Below the pieces are notes generated by a model that ran no database searches, was not told the DNA's origin, and saw nothing but the letters and a program-made list of their open reading frames with translations. The position numbers and the translations under genes were made by a program. From Berkiella_A sp964633725 (GTDB lineage Bacteria > Pseudomonadota > Gammaproteobacteria > Berkiellales > Berkiellaceae), in contig CAZWHY010000003.1 of assembly GCA_964633725.1 (NCBI GenBank), positions 49,267 to 113,266 on the forward strand: a stretch of 64,000 nucleotides of DNA. Direction: 5' to 3'. Within the stretch, counting starts at the first letter, position 1. Every line of letters starts with the position of its first letter. Positions 7,905 through 15,926 of the stretch are shown here, piece by piece.

Positions 7905-8513
7905 ATGTCTCAGAAAAATAAAATCTTCCCTTTCTCCGATAGTGCAGAAGGCATTGAAGTCAGCACTAGAGACTTTCTGTCTCAGTTTATGTTGTCTCAG
8001 TTTGTTCAGGCAGAGCAACGCCAATATCAAAAAAATGTTCAATCGCACAATGATGAATTATTGACGTATATTGATTCTTTAGTTGATAAAAGAAAAGCGC
8101 GATATTTGACTGCAAAAATGAAAGAAGGTGAGTTCGGATATATTCTAGCTTATGATAAAAATACTGACCAATATTTCAAACTATATGCATCTCGGGATCA
8201 CAAAACGCAAATTTTATTTTTAAATCACTTAAAATTGGCACTAGAAATACTACAGACTAGTTATACTCAGAGAATTGATGCTAAGAAAGTAGATACGATT
8301 ATGAAAGTGCATCTATCACGAGGTTATGACAGCAAAGAGTTTAAAAATATTAGGAAAAAAGTTGCGAAACTGGACAAGGCATTTATCAAAAATCAAAAAC
8401 AAAAGAAGATTAAGACGCCATATATTGTAAAAGAGCCTGAAGATAAAGCGCCGGCACTTACGTCTACTACGTCTAAAGGGGTAAAAAAGCGGGCTTTTCG
8501 GCAAACCAGATAA
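7905..8513 (+). CDS. Hypothetical basic protein
   Basis: The 202-residue protein has a good start: TGGAGC lies 5-6 bases before ATG 7905. It is mostly helical and charged. The central part (about 60-130) contains YILAYDKNTDQYFKLYASRD, which looks like a small beta region, followed by helices. The C-terminal 60 residues are strongly basic (FIKNQKQKKIKTPYIVK, then GVKKRAFRQTR), which would fit nucleic-acid binding or a secretion tail. There is no signal peptide or membrane helix. I recognise no family. Its neighbours are an unknown membrane protein and rluD. Confidence 0.7.
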   Translation: MSQKNKIFPFSDSAEGIEVSTRDFLSQFMLSQFVQAEQRQYQKNVQSHNDELLTYIDSLVDKRKARYLTAKMKEGEFGYILAYDKNTDQYFKLYASRDHKTQILFLNHLKLALEILQTSYTQRIDAKKVDTIMKVHLSRGYDSKEFKNIRKKVAKLDKAFIKNQKQKKIKTPYIVKEPEDKAPALTSTTSKGVKKRAFRQTR

Positions 8514-8654
8514 GTTAACCATCTAAGTTTGTTAAGCTTACTGTTTCTTCGGTATTTATGAGTTATTTTTGATAAGCTGCCGATTTTATTTTGAATCTGA
8601 TCAAATCTGATTTAAAATGTACCAAATAACTTACTTAATTAGTTTTTCAACTAA

Positions 8655-9677
8655 ATGGCTGGCATGAAAGAACAAATTTCCCTTAATACAATTATTCCTG
8701 AGTCTTTATCTGGTTTGCGGGTCGACCAGGCTTTGGTCAAATGTTTCCCTGATTATTCTAGAGCACAGCTGACGGAATGGGTGAAAAATGGCTCTGTGCT
8801 AGTCAACACGAAAAAATGGCGCCCTAAAAATAAAGTTTTGGGTGGGGAAAATGTTGTGATTCAGGCAGAGCAATCGGTTCTCGTTCATGAGCCAGAAGAT
8901 ATTCCGCTGGATATTATTTATGAAGACGAGCATATACTCGTGATTAATAAATCGGCTGATTGTGTGGTGCATCCCGGAGCTGGCAATTGGGATGGGACAT
9001 TACTGAATGCACTGTTGTATCATTGCGAAGATCAAAAGCATTTACCACGAGCCGGTATTATTCATCGTTTGGATAAAGATACAACGGGCTTGATGGTTGT
9101 GACCAAAAGCCAGCTTGCCTATACAAAGCTGGTTGCTGATTTGAGTGAAAGAAAAATTGGGCGATACTATTATGCTGTGGCCAGAGGTCGGATTTTAAGT
9201 GGCGGGACAATTGATTTGCCCATCGGGCGTCATAGTCACAACCGTTTGAAAATGGCTGTTGTTAAAAATGGTAAGCATGCAAGAACCCACTATAGAGTGG
9301 CTCAACGCTTTAGCGGCTACACCCTATTAGATATAAAACTAGAAACGGGCAGAACGCATCAAATCCGTGTGCACTTATCCCATGAAAAGCATGCCTTAAT
9401 TGGAGACACGCGATATGCAGGGCGCGCTCAATTGATGGCAAATCTCAATCCTAGCTTGCGTGAGTGCATTCAAAAATTCACTAGACCTGCTTTGCATGCT
9501 TATCATTTGCGCTTAGAACATCCCTTTACGTATCAGCCTATGGAGTGGAGCTTGCCTATACCAGATGACATGCAAGCGCTACTAAAGGAATTAGAGAAAA
9601 ATGAAAGTGATAAAACCGGAAGAGCCAGCCCCTTCCTGGGTGCAGGCCTTCACGACCACTCTGGAGCAGCGCGCTAA
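8655..9677 (+). CDS. rluD: 23S rRNA pseudouridine synthase RluD
   Basis: The 340-residue protein has an S4 RNA-binding domain at 18-75 (LRVDQALVKCFPDYSRAQL) and the RluA-type catalytic domain after it. The catalytic motif GIIHRLDKDTTGL has Asp140, and LLDIKLETGRTHQIRVHL is the second conserved block. RluD makes pseudouridines 1911, 1915 and 1917 in helix 69 of 23S rRNA. An alternative ATG lies three codons in; neither start has a strong ribosome site. The last 25 residues (after NESDKTG) are read across the start of the broken pgeF remnant in another frame and are not typical of RluD. Confidence 0.95.
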   Translation: MAGMKEQISLNTIIPESLSGLRVDQALVKCFPDYSRAQLTEWVKNGSVLVNTKKWRPKNKVLGGENVVIQAEQSVLVHEPEDIPLDIIYEDEHILVINKSADCVVHPGAGNWDGTLLNALLYHCEDQKHLPRAGIIHRLDKDTTGLMVVTKSQLAYTKLVADLSERKIGRYYYAVARGRILSGGTIDLPIGRHSHNRLKMAVVKNGKHARTHYRVAQRFSGYTLLDIKLETGRTHQIRVHLSHEKHALIGDTRYAGRAQLMANLNPSLRECIQKFTRPALHAYHLRLEHPFTYQPMEWSLPIPDDMQALLKELEKNESDKTGRASPFLGAGLHDHSGAAR

Positions 9678-9750
9678 TATAGCGCTGTTAGAGCGAGCCA
9701 ACTTATAGCCCACCATGTAGGCGATAATATTAATACTGTGCGGTATAGCC
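9601..9750 (+). pseudogene. pgeF: Remnant of pgeF (yfiH): N-terminal fragment, frameshifted and truncated
   Basis: From ATG 9601, behind AGGAATTAGAG, the frame reads MKVIKPEEPAPSWVQAFTTT and stops at 9706-9708 after 35 codons. This resembles the start of the PgeF/YfiH family (…P.WPAP..V.A..TTR…). A shifted frame just beyond reads AHHVGDNINTVRYSR, resembling the next family block (HVGDD…V..NR). The homology ends where the solo mobile-element terminus begins at 9751. About 200 codons of the normal 240-260 are missing. PgeF corrects misincorporated amino acids in peptidoglycan precursors and normally sits between rluD and clpB, exactly this place. Confidence 0.75.
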
Positions 9751-9773
9751 GTAAGTTATTACATGCCCATTCC
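9751..9773 (+). repeat. Solo terminal repeat of the MITE-like element
   Basis: The 23 bases GTAAGTTATTAC...GCCCATTCC, followed by TAA, match exactly the right end of the full elements at 21833-22010 and 36817-36995. No partner end is seen nearby. It forms the boundary between the pgeF remnant and the clpB promoter. Confidence 0.85.
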
Positions 9774-9783
9774 TAATAGGTCA

Positions 9784-9811
9784 CTTTAAAAATAATAACC
9801 TGTCCCCATGT
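9784..9811 (+). promoter_or_regulatory. Heat-shock (sigma-32) promoter of clpB
   Basis: CTTTAAA, 13 bases, then CCCCATGT closely matches the sigma-32 consensus CTTGAAA-N13-17-CCCCATNT. It ends 44 bases before the clpB start. It begins only ten bases after the solo element terminus. Confidence 0.75.
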
Positions 9812-9855
9812 TAGTATTATGTTCAGACATCATTGATACTTATTTAAGGGAAAAC

Positions 9856-12420
9856 ATGTTAGATAAATTTACAACTAAATTTCAACAAGCCCTCAATGAA
9901 GCACAGTCTTTGGCTGTGAGTCGTTCGCATTCTACGATAGAGCCTGTGCATGTTCTAACAGCTATGTTAGATCAAACCGGCGGAACCGTGCGGCCTATAT
10001 TGCAAAAAGCAGGGGCGAATATACCTCAGTTGCGTTCCAGTTTGAGTGCTCAGATGGATGCTTTAGCAAAATTACAAAATGTAACGGGTGAAATATCCAT
10101 CTCGCCTAAATTAAATCAACTTCTATTACTAACTGAAAAGCACGCAAAAGATAGAAATGATAGCTTTATTTCTAGTGAACTATTTTTACTGGCGTTGTTG
10201 GATTGTGACAATGATGTCAGCAAAGTTTTAAAAGAAACGGGTATTAATAAAGGCAAGCTATCAAAAGCAATAGATGAGGTGAGAGGCGGAGAGTCCGTCA
10301 AAGATGAGAATGCTGAAGAACAAAGACAAGCCTTAGAACGTTATACAATCGATCTCACCGAGCGTGCGGAACAAGGTAAACTGGATCCCGTTATTGGGCG
10401 AGATGAAGAAATTAGACGCACAATTCAAGTCTTGCAAAGACGAACAAAAAATAATCCTATTTTGATAGGCGAGCCTGGGGTAGGTAAAACTGCTATTGTA
10501 GAAGGCTTAGCCCAGAGAATCATTAATCATGAAGTCCCAGAGGGACTAAAAAACAAGCGTGTTTTAATGTTGGATATGGGATTGCTAATTGCGGGTGCGA
10601 AGTTTAGAGGAGAATTTGAAGAACGCTTAAAAGGTGTTTTAAAAGATTTATCTAAACGAGAAGGCGAAATTATATTATTCATTGATGAAATTCATACCAT
10701 GGTAGGTGCCGGTAAAGCCGATGGTGCTATGGATGCAGGCAATATGCTGAAACCTGCTTTGGCTCGTGGTGAGTTACATTGCGTGGGGGCGACCACATTA
10801 GATGAATATAGGCAATATATCGAAAAAGATGCAGCCTTAGAAAGGCGTTTTCAAAAAGTGTGGGTGGGAGAGCCTTCTACCGAAGATACCGTCGCGATTT
10901 TACGTGGGCTAAAAGAGCGGTATGAAATCCATCACGGGGTTGATATTACCGATCCGGCTATTATTGCGGCCGCTAATTTATCACAAAGATATATTACCGA
11001 TAGAATGTTGCCAGATAAAGCGATTGATTTAATTGATGAGGCGGCGAGCTGCATCAGAATGGCCATTGATTCTAAGCCAGAGCCTTTAGACAAATTAGAG
11101 CGTAAACTGATCCAATATAAAATTGAGAGAGAAGCGCTGAAAAAAGAAACCGATCAAGCTTCAAAAGAAAGATTAGATAAGTTAAGTTCTAATATTAATA
11201 CTGCTGAAAAAGAACTAGCAGATTTAGACGAAATTTGGCAAGCTGAAAAAGCCACTTTGCATGGCGCTCAGCATATCAAAGAAGAACTAGAGCGTGCAAA
11301 AACAGACTTAGAAGCAGCCGGTCGTGCGGGTGACTTGACACGTATGTCAGAGTTGCAATACGGTAAAATCCCTGAGCTAGAAAAACAAATGCAAGCCGCT
11401 AATGAATTAGAAGGCCAAGAAAATACTTTACTAAAAAATAAAGTCGGGGAAGAAGAGATTGCTGAGGTTGTGGCTAAATGGACCGGTATTCCAGTCAGTA
11501 AAATGTTAGAAGGTGAAAAACAAAAACTGCTTAAAATGGAAGACGAATTATCTAAGACGATTGTGGGACAAAAAGAGGCTATTCGGGCAGTCTCTGATGC
11601 CATTAGGCGTTCTCGGGCAGGTTTGTCTTCACCCAATGCCCCTGTGGGATCTTTTTTGTTCTTAGGCCCAACAGGTGTGGGCAAAACGGCGCTTTGTAAG
11701 TCTTTGGCAGAATTTTTGTTCGATACGGAAGCCGCTTTGGTTCGTATAGATATGTCAGAATTCATGGAAAAACACTCAGTATCTCGACTGATTGGTGCGC
11801 CTCCTGGGTATGTGGGCTACGAAGATGGTGGGTATCTTACAGAAGCGGTTCGTAGAAGACCTTATAGTATTATTTTGCTGGATGAAATTGAAAAGGCTCA
11901 CACGGATGTTTTTAATATTTTATTGCAATTATTAGATGAAGGTAGACTCACAGATTCACAAGGACGCACAGTTGATTTTCGTAACTGTATTATTGTAATG
12001 ACCTCCAATATTGGGGCAGAACGTATTCAAGAGATGGCAGGTGAAAGCTACGATAAAATGAAAGCAGAGATTAGCGGTATGTTGGGGAATTACTTTAAGC
12101 CAGAATTTATTAATAGAATAGATGAGTCGATTGTGTTTCACTCGTTAAGCGAAGCAGATATACGACAAATTGTTACGATTCAGATAGGTGATTTGAAGGC
12201 GCGGCTAGAGAATCAAGGCTTAATACTTGAATTGGATGATGCGGCGCTAGATAAGTTGTCTAATATTGGGTTTGACCCAGCTTATGGTGCGAGACCATTA
12301 CAAAGAGCTTTGAGGCAATATCTAGAGAACCCATTATCAGAATGCATTTTGCGAGGCGATTATCAAAAGGGGGACAGCATCCATGTCTCAGTTGATAATG
12401 GTGAAATAGTATTGCGCTAA
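9856..12420 (+). CDS. clpB: ATP-dependent disaggregase ClpB
   Basis: I start at ATG 9856 (AAGGG upstream; 854 residues, beginning MLDKFTTKFQQAL). An ATG 48 bases earlier lies inside the heat-shock promoter. The parts are in order: the N-domain (1-145), first AAA+ module with Walker A GEPGVGKT at 205-212, the coiled-coil M-domain (about 400-520), second AAA+ module with GPTGVGKT at 604-611, and the C-terminal oligomerisation region. ClpB threads aggregated proteins through its hexamer with DnaK. There is no ClpP-binding loop, as expected. Its usual upstream neighbour pgeF is broken here, but clpB keeps its own promoter. Confidence 0.97.
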   Translation: MLDKFTTKFQQALNEAQSLAVSRSHSTIEPVHVLTAMLDQTGGTVRPILQKAGANIPQLRSSLSAQMDALAKLQNVTGEISISPKLNQLLLLTEKHAKDRNDSFISSELFLLALLDCDNDVSKVLKETGINKGKLSKAIDEVRGGESVKDENAEEQRQALERYTIDLTERAEQGKLDPVIGRDEEIRRTIQVLQRRTKNNPILIGEPGVGKTAIVEGLAQRIINHEVPEGLKNKRVLMLDMGLLIAGAKFRGEFEERLKGVLKDLSKREGEIILFIDEIHTMVGAGKADGAMDAGNMLKPALARGELHCVGATTLDEYRQYIEKDAALERRFQKVWVGEPSTEDTVAILRGLKERYEIHHGVDITDPAIIAAANLSQRYITDRMLPDKAIDLIDEAASCIRMAIDSKPEPLDKLERKLIQYKIEREALKKETDQASKERLDKLSSNINTAEKELADLDEIWQAEKATLHGAQHIKEELERAKTDLEAAGRAGDLTRMSELQYGKIPELEKQMQAANELEGQENTLLKNKVGEEEIAEVVAKWTGIPVSKMLEGEKQKLLKMEDELSKTIVGQKEAIRAVSDAIRRSRAGLSSPNAPVGSFLFLGPTGVGKTALCKSLAEFLFDTEAALVRIDMSEFMEKHSVSRLIGAPPGYVGYEDGGYLTEAVRRRPYSIILLDEIEKAHTDVFNILLQLLDEGRLTDSQGRTVDFRNCIIVMTSNIGAERIQEMAGESYDKMKAEISGMLGNYFKPEFINRIDESIVFHSLSEADIRQIVTIQIGDLKARLENQGLILELDDAALDKLSNIGFDPAYGARPLQRALRQYLENPLSECILRGDYQKGDSIHVSVDNGEIVLR

Positions 12421-12439
12421 GCTTTATACTGTTAAAATA

Positions 12440-12751
12440 TTAAAATGTAATGGAGCTTGATGAATCGTTAAGATTAAATAATGTATCATCAAACTCCATT
12501 TTTATTTCCTCTGCAATGGTTTTGTTGTCACGATATTTTTGTGCAAACTCATACAAAGCTTGAACTGAATTTAGAATATCTTGGCTTTCTGGGTTCGAGT
12601 AGACTTGCTGAAATGACTGTTTTGAATATTCAATACCATAAGATTGCAAAAATGAGTTCAAGACTTCAAGCTGTTTGTTTGTATAGTTAGATTGATTAAG
12701 TATAATGAGAGCTTGTCCTACTTTTTCAATTTCTTCTGGATTAGGTTCCAT
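12440..12751 (-). CDS. Hypothetical small acidic protein
   Basis: The 103-residue protein starts at ATG 12751, with AGGGG about 7 bases upstream. A longer frame from 12784 has no such site. It is helical and acidic (begins MEPNPEEIEKVGQALIIL). The Asn/Gln-rich middle reads NKQLEVLNSFLQSYGIEYSK. The end is LFNLNDSSSSITF. There is no signal peptide or membrane segment and I recognise no family. It is convergent with clpB, 20 bases from its stop. Confidence 0.55.
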   Translation of the reverse strand: MEPNPEEIEKVGQALIILNQSNYTNKQLEVLNSFLQSYGIEYSKQSFQQVYSNPESQDILNSVQALYEFAQKYRDNKTIAEEIKMEFDDTLFNLNDSSSSITF

Positions 12752-12972
12752 GCTTATCCCCTGTAAAAGCCAAGTTAAAATCAAATTTTTCTAGTAGTAT
12801 GACCAAAAATATATTAATTTAGTTTCTTTTATATTAATTAAAATGCATATTTAAGAGTATATGCAAGGTGTTGAATCTTTGCGAGTTTACTCATGTATTT
12901 CTAAATTCACTATACTTCTAGTATATGGGGTCTAAACAATATTTTTACTGTGCATTAAGCTAGCGACACAAT

Positions 12973-14250
12973 ATGGAAACACAAGCAATACTCGTCATTA
13001 CTTTATTTTCAACTTTCATAGCCGCCGTAGGTTACTGGGGGGGTAAAAAGCTTTATCTTCTGGTCAAATATGGGTTCAATCCAATCAAAGTCGGAATTTT
13101 ACATTCTTTTACCGGCACAATGGCCGTCAGTGAACCGCCTGTGGCAAAAGCAAGCTTAATGGCCATTGATGAAATCAATATGAAAGGTGGGATTTTAGGT
13201 CGCAAAATTCGCCCAATTCTAGCGAACGGAAAATCCACTCCTGAAGTATTCGCGAAACAAGCAGAAAAATTAATTACGAGATATAAAGTCAGTGTTGTTT
13301 TCGGCTTATGGAACTCACATTCCAGAAAACAGGTTAAACCAATATTTGAGAAACATAATCACTTGCTAATTTATCCTATGGCCTATGAGGGGTTGGAGCA
13401 GAGCAATAGTATTATTTATACAGGAGGGATTCCAAATCAAGTCATTATTCCTGCTATTAAGTGGATTATGGAGACACAAGGGAAAAAACGTTTTTTTTTA
13501 GTTGGCTCGGATTATATTGGGCCCCACGCAAGTAATGCCATAATCAAAGATCAAATTAATATTTATAATGGAAAAACTGTGGGGGAAGCGTATGTGCCTC
13601 TTGGTGTGTTAGATTTTTCGGAAAGTGTCCAAAAAATTATTGCAGCCAAGCCAGATGTTATTATTAATAATATTAATGGACAAGGTAATATAGCGTTTTA
13701 TAAAGAACTAAGGTCACAAGGTGTGACAATAGAAGATGTGACTATTATATCTTTTAATATGGGAGACGTTGAACTTCAAGAAATTAAAGCTGAAAATGCC
13801 GTTGGAGATTATGCCGTATGGAATTATTTTCAAGCAGTCGCCAATGAGACGAATCAACATTTTGTCAGAGAATATAGAGCGCGTTATGGAGATAATGTGG
13901 CAATCGGTGATACGGTTGAGGCTGGGTATTTTGGCGTACATATTTGGGCACAAGCGGTAGAGAAAGCGCAAACAGATGATGTGGTACAAGTGAAGGAGAG
14001 CATCAAAGGCCAGAAATTCCGAGCACCATGTGGCGTAGTCAGAATTGATAGAGATAATCAGCACACTTGGAAATCTACTCGTATTGCGCAAGTGCGCGAA
14101 GATGGAAAATTTCATATTGTCTGGATGTCTGAAGCACCTATTCCCCCTATCCCATATCCTAGTTATCGAACCCGTGAAGAATGGGAAAATTATCTAAATG
14201 GCTTATATATGGGGTGGGGGAATAATTGGTACCATAAAAAATCTGACTAG
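12973..14250 (+). CDS. UrtA/AmiC-type periplasmic binding protein, membrane-anchored orphan
   Basis: The 425-residue protein begins with one membrane segment (ILVITLFSTFIAAVGYW, about 6-25) with no signal-peptidase site evident. A Peripla_BP_5-type ligand-binding domain follows: VGILHSFTGTMAVSEPPV, INMKGGILGRKI, NHLLIYPMAYEGLEQS, YTGGIPNQ, then FFLVGSDYIGPHASN. This is the pattern of urea/short-chain amide receptors (UrtA, FmdD, AmiC). No urt permease or ATPase genes are nearby, so active urea import is not supported. A sensory role or a stand-alone binding role is possible. The gene is monocistronic between unrelated genes. An inverted repeat TATACT-TCT-AGTATA lies about 55 bases upstream. 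Confidence 0.8.
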   Translation: METQAILVITLFSTFIAAVGYWGGKKLYLLVKYGFNPIKVGILHSFTGTMAVSEPPVAKASLMAIDEINMKGGILGRKIRPILANGKSTPEVFAKQAEKLITRYKVSVVFGLWNSHSRKQVKPIFEKHNHLLIYPMAYEGLEQSNSIIYTGGIPNQVIIPAIKWIMETQGKKRFFLVGSDYIGPHASNAIIKDQINIYNGKTVGEAYVPLGVLDFSESVQKIIAAKPDVIINNINGQGNIAFYKELRSQGVTIEDVTIISFNMGDVELQEIKAENAVGDYAVWNYFQAVANETNQHFVREYRARYGDNVAIGDTVEAGYFGVHIWAQAVEKAQTDDVVQVKESIKGQKFRAPCGVVRIDRDNQHTWKSTRIAQVREDGKFHIVWMSEAPIPPIPYPSYRTREEWENYLNGLYMGWGNNWYHKKSD

Positions 14251-14357
14251 CATATAGCGCTTTCTATTCCTTACTGAATACTGCGCTGGACTAGAACTTT
14301 AGGCGAGATTCTAATACACTACTATCTCTTTATAGATATACATTTAGTTTCAAGAAT

Positions 14358-15212
14358 ATGCCACAACTTTGTTTATTTCAAGAATGTCAACAAGCGCTTA
14401 TAGAGAGCAATATTAACCAAAAACCCAAACGGGTTTTAGCGATTTTTCATAATTATTTATTAGGTCGTATTAATATTGAATCTGAGAAATCTCCATTAAG
14501 TATCACTGCCGGATTCCCAGATACACTAGATTGGGTTACGCCTAAAAACTTAACGCGTAGAAAACTGAGTCAACCTATAGGGCGAGCGGCTTTGATTCAC
14601 GCAGTTTGCCATATTGAGTTTAATGCTATTAACTTAGCATTAGATGCGATTTGTCGATTTTCCGGGATGCCACAAAAATACTATGTTGACTGGCTAAAAG
14701 TTGCAGCAGAAGAAGCATATCATTTTAACTTATTGCGCCAACACTTAATAAATAATAATTATGATTATGGGTATTTTCCTGTGCACAATGGTTTGTGGAA
14801 AATGGCAGAGGATACAGCTTACGATCCTATGGTGCGAATGGCCTGTGTGCCTAGACTACTAGAAGCCCGAGGCTTAGATGTTGCGCCAATGATGGCAGAA
14901 AAACTTAAAAATAATGGCGATAGTATCGCCGCAGGGTTGTTGGGCATTATTTTTCACGATGAAATTGAACATGTTAAGGTTGGTAATCACTGGTACCATT
15001 ATCTATGTAAACAAAGAGGCATCGAACCATTAGAAATGTTTAGAAAATTAGTGCACAAACATGCACCTGAGTTCTTAAGAGGACCATATAATACAAAAGC
15101 GCGTTTAGAGGCAGGCTTTCAGATAGAAGAAATGGATTTTTTACAGTCTGAAGATAAAAAGTTGCGAGCTATAGTCGCCAAGGAGCGAGCACAAAATAAA
15201 ATAACCAATTGA
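14358..15212 (+). CDS. DUF455 ferritin-like protein
   Basis: The 284-residue protein matches the DUF455 (PF04305) ferritin-like family in length and pattern. A four-helix core carries the probable metal ligands: AVCHIEFNAINLALDA, KVAAEEAYHFNLL, PRLLEARGLDVAP and IFHDEIEHVKVGNHWY. These Glu and His residues are spaced as in di-iron carboxylate proteins. It also has the family segment YFPVHNGLWKMAEDT. The biological function of DUF455 is not settled; some fused forms are linked to tRNA or long-chain modification. The start ATG 14358 lacks a strong ribosome site. It stands alone between the binding-protein gene and a small membrane protein. Confidence 0.85.
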   Translation: MPQLCLFQECQQALIESNINQKPKRVLAIFHNYLLGRINIESEKSPLSITAGFPDTLDWVTPKNLTRRKLSQPIGRAALIHAVCHIEFNAINLALDAICRFSGMPQKYYVDWLKVAAEEAYHFNLLRQHLINNNYDYGYFPVHNGLWKMAEDTAYDPMVRMACVPRLLEARGLDVAPMMAEKLKNNGDSIAAGLLGIIFHDEIEHVKVGNHWYHYLCKQRGIEPLEMFRKLVHKHAPEFLRGPYNTKARLEAGFQIEEMDFLQSEDKKLRAIVAKERAQNKITN

Positions 15213-15295
15213 TAATGGGTATTATATTTGTTGACTTGATAACTGTTTCTGTAGTTAGATTAGGAGAGATTTCTATTTATCGTAAGGGGTAAGTC

Positions 15296-15595
15296 ATGAA
15301 CTCATATAAAATGCAGCAGGATTACTCCACGCGTGAGCAGCGCAAATCCCCGCGTGCCCACCAATCTATTTTCAAACTAAAAAACTTGCCAAGTAAATTT
15401 AAGCAGGCTTTGTTTTGGATGACGCTGGGTTTATTGGGGGGTCTGCTGGTCAATTATATTTCCAGTCCTAAACCAGTTGAATTAGCAGAACAGCAAGCAG
15501 AGTCACAACCCCTACAACAATTAAGCTCTGAGAAATCTACCCCAGCTGAAGAAAACACAAGAGTGATTCAATTAGAATTGCCAGCGGCAGGTTAA
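15296..15595 (+). CDS. Small single-pass membrane protein
   Basis: The 99-residue protein starts at ATG 15296 with AAGGGG about 7 bases upstream. A basic, polar N-terminal half (EQRKSPRAHQS) is followed by one membrane helix at about 40-58 (ALFWMTLGLLGGLLVNYI). A Glu/Gln/Ser-rich tail follows (ELAEQQAESQPLQQLSSEK). By the positive-inside rule the tail would face the periplasm. I recognise no family. The architecture resembles small envelope-division or SPOR-less FtsN-like tails, but this is only a shape resemblance. Confidence 0.6.
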   Translation: MNSYKMQQDYSTREQRKSPRAHQSIFKLKNLPSKFKQALFWMTLGLLGGLLVNYISSPKPVELAEQQAESQPLQQLSSEKSTPAEENTRVIQLELPAAG

Positions 15596-15926
15596 TCTCT
15601 AAATTTCTTGCATACACACCTATTTTTGCAATCAAAGGCACTTTTTAACCATTTTGCTGCTTGTGCAATATAACCTACTATCTATTTGTTTTTTATCAAT
15701 ATTATTAAATAACAGCACGAATTAAGCTATTTTAATAGTTGGCCATTTAGTCATGATAATGTTAGTCTTACAACTATCCGTAGTAAAGCTAAGTTTGATG
15801 GCCACTGTGGCAAAAATATATTTTGAGCCAATTCAAGCCGCTACAACTTCACAATTAAATGGAACTTTTCTTGATGTAACTGGCCGCAGTGTTTAGTGAT
15901 CACTCGAAATATAATGGTAGTAAAAA
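15596..15926. other. 331-bp AT-rich intergenic region
   Basis: No RNA gene or strong terminator is visible. A 47-codon frame at 15753-15896 (ATG to TAG) lacks a ribosome site and is probably chance. An ATGTTAGTCTTAC string near 15767 weakly resembles the GTTAGCATAC motif found before other effector-like genes. Confidence 0.5.

Noticed and set aside
9808..9855. ATG 9808 as the clpB start
   Set aside because: It is inside the sigma-32 -10 box; ATG 9856 has a ribosome site and gives the normal ClpB N-terminus.
11268..11765. A 165-residue minus-strand frame inside clpB
   Set aside because: It is antisense to a highly conserved gene and shows only the Ser-rich composition typical of reverse-strand shadows; the same holds for long antisense frames in cysS, ligA, leuA, smc and the ankyrin gene.
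12973..14250. A urea ABC transporter
   Set aside because: Only the binding-protein part is present; no permease or ATPase gene lies nearby.
15753..15896. A 47-codon frame in the intergenic region before the RasGEF-like gene
   Set aside because: No ribosome site and unremarkable composition; most likely chance.
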